Shown here: positions 60,015-64,000 of the stretch, piece by piece | Layout: each line of letters opens with the position of its first letter | Numbering within the stretch: position 1 is the first letter of the stretch | NCBI GenBank assembly: GCA_040768925.1 | Contig: JAXGLZ010000002.1 | Coordinates: 310,001 to 374,000 of the forward strand | Reading direction: 5' to 3' | From: CALNBC01 sp040768925 | GTDB lineage: Bacteria > Bacillota > Clostridia > Christensenellales > CALWSW01 | Length of the DNA stretch: 64,000 nucleotides | Position numbers and translations under genes: made by a program | The notes under the pieces: model-generated | What the model was told of the DNA's origin: nothing | What the model saw: the letters and a program-made list of their open reading frames with translations, nothing else | Databases searched by the model: none

Positions 60015-60893
60015 CTAACTTTTTGGGGGCGCATCTGTTAAGATCCTTTTCGAAAGCACGTATTTTGCGGCGGAACGGACCGCGGGCCGTTCGTCGGTCA
60101 GCAGGCTTGCTGCGGCCTGCCGCAGGGGAATTCCCTCTCTGTCCGCCAGCACGAGCGCCTGGGCCCGGGCCCTGCCCCGGCTCAGCAGATTCTTCCCGAC
60201 CAGGGCGGAAAGCTCCGCCCGTTCCGCCTTGTCCATGGTCAGCAGCCTTTCGTAATCCAGGGCGGGGAACAGCTTTTTTGGCATTTCGACGGGCGGGAGG
60301 TGCGCGTTCCTCGGGCAGGCGAGCTGGCAAAGCTCGCAGCCAAACAGCCTTCGCATGCCGTTCATGGCCCAATCGGGCATTTCCTGGCCGTCCATCCACC
60401 AGCGGATGCATTTTTGCGGGTCCGTCATGGGCAGCGCTTTGCTCGGGCAGGCGGCCTTGCACTTTCCGCAATGGATGCACGCGGCGGGTTCCTTCTCAAA
60501 ATCGGCGGGGGCAAAGGCGTCTGTTATCACGAGCTGAACGGCAAAATAGGAGCCGAGGGACCGGGTAGCCGCCAGACCGTTTTCGCCGATGGCGGCGATC
60601 CCCGCGTCCTCGATGACGCGGCGCACGGGAATATCGCCTGCTGTGAGCCTTTTTGCGAAAAACCCCTTCGCCGTCAGCTGATCGCAAAGCCTGCCCGCGG
60701 CGTGGTACAGGGCGTTTTCCGCCGGGTAATAGGCGCAAATGGTGGCGGTTTTTCCGTTTTTGACGGTTTTATACGGCCGCCATGCGCCGAGCATGACGAC
60801 AAGCGCCGTCGCGCCGGGGTACTTTTCCGCGGTTGCCCCCAAAAACGCCGGGGATACGGCGTAAGCGCGGCTTGCCCCCTCAACCTCAAACAA
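60015..60893 (-). CDS. QueG-like double [4Fe-4S] protein
   Basis: The 292-residue protein has two cluster motifs, CIHCGKCKAACPSKAL (about 139-154) and CELCQLACP (about 186-194), as in epoxyqueuosine reductase QueG. The preceding part (RRVIEDAGIAAIGENGLAAT, LGSYFAVQLVITDA) also fits QueG, and the C-terminal helices (LLTDERPAVRSAAKYVLSKR) look like a HEAT repeat. The N-terminal part is shorter than in QueG, which has about 350-380 residues, and the cobalamin-binding start differs. It may be QueG or a related reductase. Confidence 0.7.
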   Translation of the reverse strand: MFEVEGASRAYAVSPAFLGATAEKYPGATALVVMLGAWRPYKTVKNGKTATICAYYPAENALYHAAGRLCDQLTAKGFFAKRLTAGDIPVRRVIEDAGIAAIGENGLAATRSLGSYFAVQLVITDAFAPADFEKEPAACIHCGKCKAACPSKALPMTDPQKCIRWWMDGQEMPDWAMNGMRRLFGCELCQLACPRNAHLPPVEMPKKLFPALDYERLLTMDKAERAELSALVGKNLLSRGRARAQALVLADREGIPLRQAAASLLTDERPAVRSAAKYVLSKRILTDAPPKS

Positions 60894-61233
60894 AACGATC
60901 CCTCCGGGTTGGAAAATGCAAAGTCCTTTCGGTTAAAAGGCGGGCGGCCACCGGCAAAGCCGATGGCCGCAGCCTACAAAAAACCCCTTGGATTGTCAAG
61001 AGGCCGCAGCCCCTATGCTTCCATTCAGTTTTGCCGTCCTGTTTTTGTCGCTTGCGGCCGAATTTTCCCCCGCCGGAATCACCGGTTCCGGCACTTCATC
61101 CAGGAATGACGTCGGCCGCTCCGGCGGCCTTGCGCGTTCAGCGAAAAAACCAACGGCAAGAAAGGCCCGCAGGCCGCTTGGACGCCCTGCGATCGCCGCC
61201 GGCAAAGCCGGTGACCGCCCGCCAATTCCAAGC
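60894..61233. other. Intergenic region without a gene
   Basis: These 340 bases carry several small palindromes (GCCGGAATCACCGGTTCCGGC near 61074, GCCGGCAAAGCCGGTGA near 61198) but no supported gene. One of these recurs near 50019, so they may belong to a dispersed short repeat. Confidence 0.4.
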
Positions 61234-61644
61234 TCAGACGAGATACTGTTCCAAAAACGACGGAACGGTCTTCCCCTTGGAGTTGATGCTTATGGTTACG
61301 ACTATATTAAACTTGATGGAGAAATCCTCCACCGCTTTGAAGAAATATTCAAGCTCATCGAGGTCGCTGCGGACGATCTTGAGAAAACCGTCAATATAAA
61401 GCGCCTCCAGGTCAAAGTCCTGGGCAGCCACCCCGCAGATGAACCCAAGGAACATCTTGGGGCTGTCAAGACTGTACTCGGAAGCGTCGATAAACCGGAT
61501 GCTATAATGGATTTCGCGCGTGTGAGACTTGTCGTCGTCGATATACACAATATTGCCTTTGGCGGTTTTTAGGAGTGCGTTTGCCTCGTCGATGATGCGC
61601 TTTGTTTTGCCGGCGCCCTTTTCGCCGAATATTACACGGAGCAT
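61234..61644 (-). CDS. Small P-loop protein
   Basis: ATG 61644 follows GGGAGG and gives 136 residues (LRVIFGEKGAGKTKRIIDEA). The Walker A motif GEKGAGKTKR is clear. A Walker B candidate is FDLEALYIDGFLKIV. Clostridial proteins of this length are often labelled as PilT-like without evidence of a role in motility. It follows folC in the same direction. Function unknown. Confidence 0.75.
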   Translation of the reverse strand: MLRVIFGEKGAGKTKRIIDEANALLKTAKGNIVYIDDDKSHTREIHYSIRFIDASEYSLDSPKMFLGFICGVAAQDFDLEALYIDGFLKIVRSDLDELEYFFKAVEDFSIKFNIVVTISINSKGKTVPSFLEQYLV

Positions 61645-61751
61645 GTGCGCGTACCTCCCTGAAGTTAATATTTTTTTGGCTTTTTGGCCGGGAGCGCAAG
61701 GCGCGTTCCCTTGCCTCAATTATACTACAGTGTTTGGAAAAATAACAGCCG

Positions 61752-63014
61752 CTAATAAAGGATCCTCAGCATTTCGCCGCAAAGGTAAAGCGATCCCGCG
61801 GCGACGATCAGCGGCTGCTTGTCGTAGTGATCCACGGAAAACTGAAGGGCTTCGACATAGGCGTGGCCCGCGTTGTCCGAAACATGGGTGGGCGCGTCGG
61901 TGTGCCTTTGGGCGATCATCACCAGTTCTTCCGGCGGCAGGCTCCGTTCGTTCACGGCCACGGCGATGATGTAATTCGCGCGCTTTGTGAGGATCCGCAT
62001 CACCTCGTCCGCGTCCTTGTCCCGCATGATCGCGACGATGAGGACCACAAACCTGCCCGGAAAGTAATCGTCCAGCCCTTCGGCCAGCGCCCGGGCGGCG
62101 TTCGGGTTATGGGCCCCGTCTATGAGAATATCCGGATCCCAGGGAAAGTATTCCATCCTGGCGGGCCATCCCGCGCGCCCGATTCCCGCCTGGATGCATT
62201 CCGCTTCGATATGCAGCGCCCGGCCGCAAAGCATGGCGGCGACGGCATTGTTCAGCTGGTGGGCCCCCAGCATCGAGGTGAAAAACGGGGTATGCGCGCC
62301 CTCCGGCGTTGTGACGTTGAAATACTGCCCGTTGATTGAATAGCTGACCGGCTCGATCACGCAGTCGTCCACCCTGAGAAGAAGGCAGTTCTTTCGGTTG
62401 CAGGTTTCCCCAATGATGTCCATGACCTCCGGCCGCTGGGGGTGGCTGATCACCACCTGGTTCTGCCGGATGATCCCGCATTTTTCGGTTGCGATCTCCT
62501 CATAGGTGGAGCCCAGCACGGCCGTGTGGTCCAGCGCGATGGTGGTGATCAGCGCGATCTCGGAATCGGCGGCGTTGGTGGCGTCCAGCCGGCCGCCAAG
62601 GCCGGTTTCCAGCACGGCGATCTCCACCTGGCAGTTGGCAAACACGCAAAAGGCCGTGGCCGTCATGCGGTCGAACCCCGAAAGGCGGACGCCGGCCTCA
62701 AGCTCCGCTTCCGAAACCCTAAACGCCGCGGCGGCGATCGTTTCGTCACCCGCCGGTATTCCGTTGACACGCATCCTGTCGTTCACGCCGATCAGGGCGG
62801 GAGAGGTATAAAGCCCGGTTTCGAACCCGGCTTCCATCAGGATGGACGCGATATAGGCGCAGGTCGAACCCTTGCCGTTTGTTCCCGCGACGTGGATGGA
62901 GCGAAACCTGTCCTGCGGATTGTCCAGCAGTTCAAGCACAGTCTCAAGCTCCGAAAGAGGCCGGGGCTTGAGACTGCGGTTTGAAAAATAGCGGACAAAG
63001 TCGAATCCCATCAT
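61752..63014 (-). CDS. folC: Folylpolyglutamate/dihydrofolate synthase
   Basis: The 420-residue Mur-ligase family protein has the ATP loop VAGTNGKGSTCAYIASIL, AVLETGLGGRLDATN and ILIDGAHNPNAARAL. It adds glutamates to folates. The ATG overlaps the valS stop (ATGA), so the two are coupled, the usual order in Bacillota. Confidence 0.95.
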   Translation of the reverse strand: MMGFDFVRYFSNRSLKPRPLSELETVLELLDNPQDRFRSIHVAGTNGKGSTCAYIASILMEAGFETGLYTSPALIGVNDRMRVNGIPAGDETIAAAAFRVSEAELEAGVRLSGFDRMTATAFCVFANCQVEIAVLETGLGGRLDATNAADSEIALITTIALDHTAVLGSTYEEIATEKCGIIRQNQVVISHPQRPEVMDIIGETCNRKNCLLLRVDDCVIEPVSYSINGQYFNVTTPEGAHTPFFTSMLGAHQLNNAVAAMLCGRALHIEAECIQAGIGRAGWPARMEYFPWDPDILIDGAHNPNAARALAEGLDDYFPGRFVVLIVAIMRDKDADEVMRILTKRANYIIAVAVNERSLPPEELVMIAQRHTDAPTHVSDNAGHAYVEALQFSVDHYDKQPLIVAAGSLYLCGEMLRILY

Positions 63015-64000
63015 TTAGAGAGCATCTCCATGCGTTCTTCAAGTTTTTTCAAAAGCGCTTCGTTGCGCGAGAGCGCGGCGCGCACGTCGTCGATCACCTT
63101 TTTGGGGGCCTTGCCGGTAAAGCCGGGGTTTTCCAGCTTGGATTTTGCCCGGCCGATCTCGGCCACGGCGCCGGCCTTTTCTTTTTCCAGCCTGGCCAGC
63201 TCCTTTTCAATATCCAGAAGTTCGGCAAGGGGCAGATAAGCCGTTCCCGCCGCGGATACCGCCGAAACAGCGTCGCCCGCCACGCCTTCCCTGCCGGTTT
63301 GGACGGCCACCGATTCCGCGTAGGCCAGGCGCTTGAGGTATTCTTCGGCCGCCCGGAACACGCCCTGCTTTTCGGGGGCGGCGGCGATCGTGATGCGCGT
63401 TTTCTTTGCCGGGGGGACGTTCAGCTCCGCCCGGACGTTGCGGATGCTGGTGATCAGCTCCATCACGTCGCTCATGGCGGCTTCGTCCCGGGCAAAATCA
63501 AAAGCCGGATTTGCCACCGGCCACGATGACAGCATTATATACCCTAAACCGCCGGGAAGGAAGCCGTAAATTTCTTCGGTCACAAAGGGCATAAAGGGAT
63601 GCAGCAGCTTCAGCGTGTCCTTCAGCACATAAAGCAGCACGCTTCTGGCGCACTGGCGGGCGGTTTCGTCCTCGCCGTAAAGCCGGGGCTTCGCCATCTC
63701 GATATACCAGTCGCAGAATTCCGACCAGATGAAATCGTACACCTTCTGGGAGGCCAGGCTCAGCTCAAAGGCTTCCAGATTCTCCGTCACTTCCCGGATC
63801 GCCGCGTTCAGCCGCGCGAGGATCCAGCGGTCCGCGATGTCCGGCTGTATCGCTTCGATGGGCAGGACGGGTTCGTCCCCGATGTTCATCAGCACGAAGC
63901 GGCTGGCGTTCCAGATCTTGTTCGCGAAATTGCGGCAGGATTCGACCTTTGCGCCGTAAAAACGCATGTCGTTCCCGGCGCTTGTGCCCATGGTCAGCGA
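63011..64000 (-). CDS. valS: Valyl-tRNA synthetase, C-terminal part (partial)
   Basis: The 329 residues seen begin in the anticodon-binding domain just after the catalytic part (GTSAGNDMRFYGAKVESCRN, FANKIWNASRFVLMNI) and end in the C-terminal coiled coil that holds the tRNA (LLDIEKELARLEKEKAGAVA, EIGRAKSKLENPGFTGKAP). The KMSKS part and the start lie outside the window. The order valS-folC is common in Bacillota. Confidence 0.96.
   Translation of the reverse strand, partial: SLTMGTSAGNDMRFYGAKVESCRNFANKIWNASRFVLMNIGDEPVLPIEAIQPDIADRWILARLNAAIREVTENLEAFELSLASQKVYDFIWSEFCDWYIEMAKPRLYGEDETARQCARSVLLYVLKDTLKLLHPFMPFVTEEIYGFLPGGLGYIMLSSWPVANPAFDFARDEAAMSDVMELITSIRNVRAELNVPPAKKTRITIAAAPEKQGVFRAAEEYLKRLAYAESVAVQTGREGVAGDAVSAVSAAGTAYLPLAELLDIEKELARLEKEKAGAVAEIGRAKSKLENPGFTGKAPKKVIDDVRAALSRNEALLKKLEERMEMLSK

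Overview
The window looks like a chromosome segment of a moderately GC-rich member of the Clostridia (Bacillota). The evidence is the cluster mrnC-thyX-rlmB-yacP-sigH-tuf-rpmG-secE-nusG-rplKAJL, the spore-associated amidase gene cwlD, a T-box leader before proS, an L10 leader before rplJ, and AGGAGG ribosome sites throughout. A more exact placement (for example Christensenellales) would be a guess.

Layout. (1) 1-6.2 kb is a mosaic of decayed mobile DNA: the tail of a membrane protein, an XRE regulator, an ImmA-type antitoxin next to a frameshifted DUF4411/PIN toxin, and three serine recombinase genes (one short, one frameshifted and cut, one N-terminally cut). Copies of the 16-mer TTGACTATTTAGATGA mark likely borders of successive insertions. 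(2) 6.2-27.6 kb is the least familiar part. It is a duplicated cell-envelope protease locus with two membrane-anchored subtilases carrying N-terminal zinc ribbons, the remnant of a third, two giant secreted-domain HEFGH metallopeptidases with two membrane segments and C-terminal MORN repeats, small zinc-ribbon membrane proteins, PH-like membrane proteins and lipoproteins. A divergent HTH regulator sits between the two modules. (3) 27.7-31.0 kb holds a membrane LuxR regulator, a small HTH protein and remnants of a mobilizable element (relaxase tail, Toprim protein) ending at tRNA-Arg(CCG). (4) 31.2-34.9 kb is the ribosomal/secretion operon rpmG-secE-nusG-rplKAJL. rplL is followed by a terminator and tRNA-Arg, not by rpoB. 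(5) 35.2-37.0 kb is an S1-like protease gene with one frameshift and a coupled protein that resembles the protease's own N-terminal domain. (6) 37-49 kb is housekeeping: tuf, tRNA-Gly(CCC), sigH, yacP, rlmB, thyX, mrnC, cwlD, proS, ruvB, ruvA, ruvC, argG. Two palindromic, MITE-like repeats separate ruvC from ruvA. (7) 49-64 kb carries argH, a lipoprotein, a methyltransferase, rmuC, proA, leuA, a mutarotase-like protein, an M23 peptidase, a QueG-like iron-sulfur protein, a P-loop protein, folC and the 3' part of valS.

Working together. The housekeeping blocks cover translation, sporulation control, recombination repair (ruvABC, rmuC), arginine and proline/leucine synthesis, and folate. In the protease locus the repeated pairing of subtilase, MORN metallopeptidase, PH-like protein and lipoprotein suggests one envelope machine whose zinc-ribbon heads lie in the cytoplasm and whose peptidase domains lie outside. 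That reading is inference from domain order and gene pairing.

Several accessory genes each lack one base in a short homopolymer run (3263, 4502, 6504, 35938). Real decay and assembly error cannot be separated from sequence alone.
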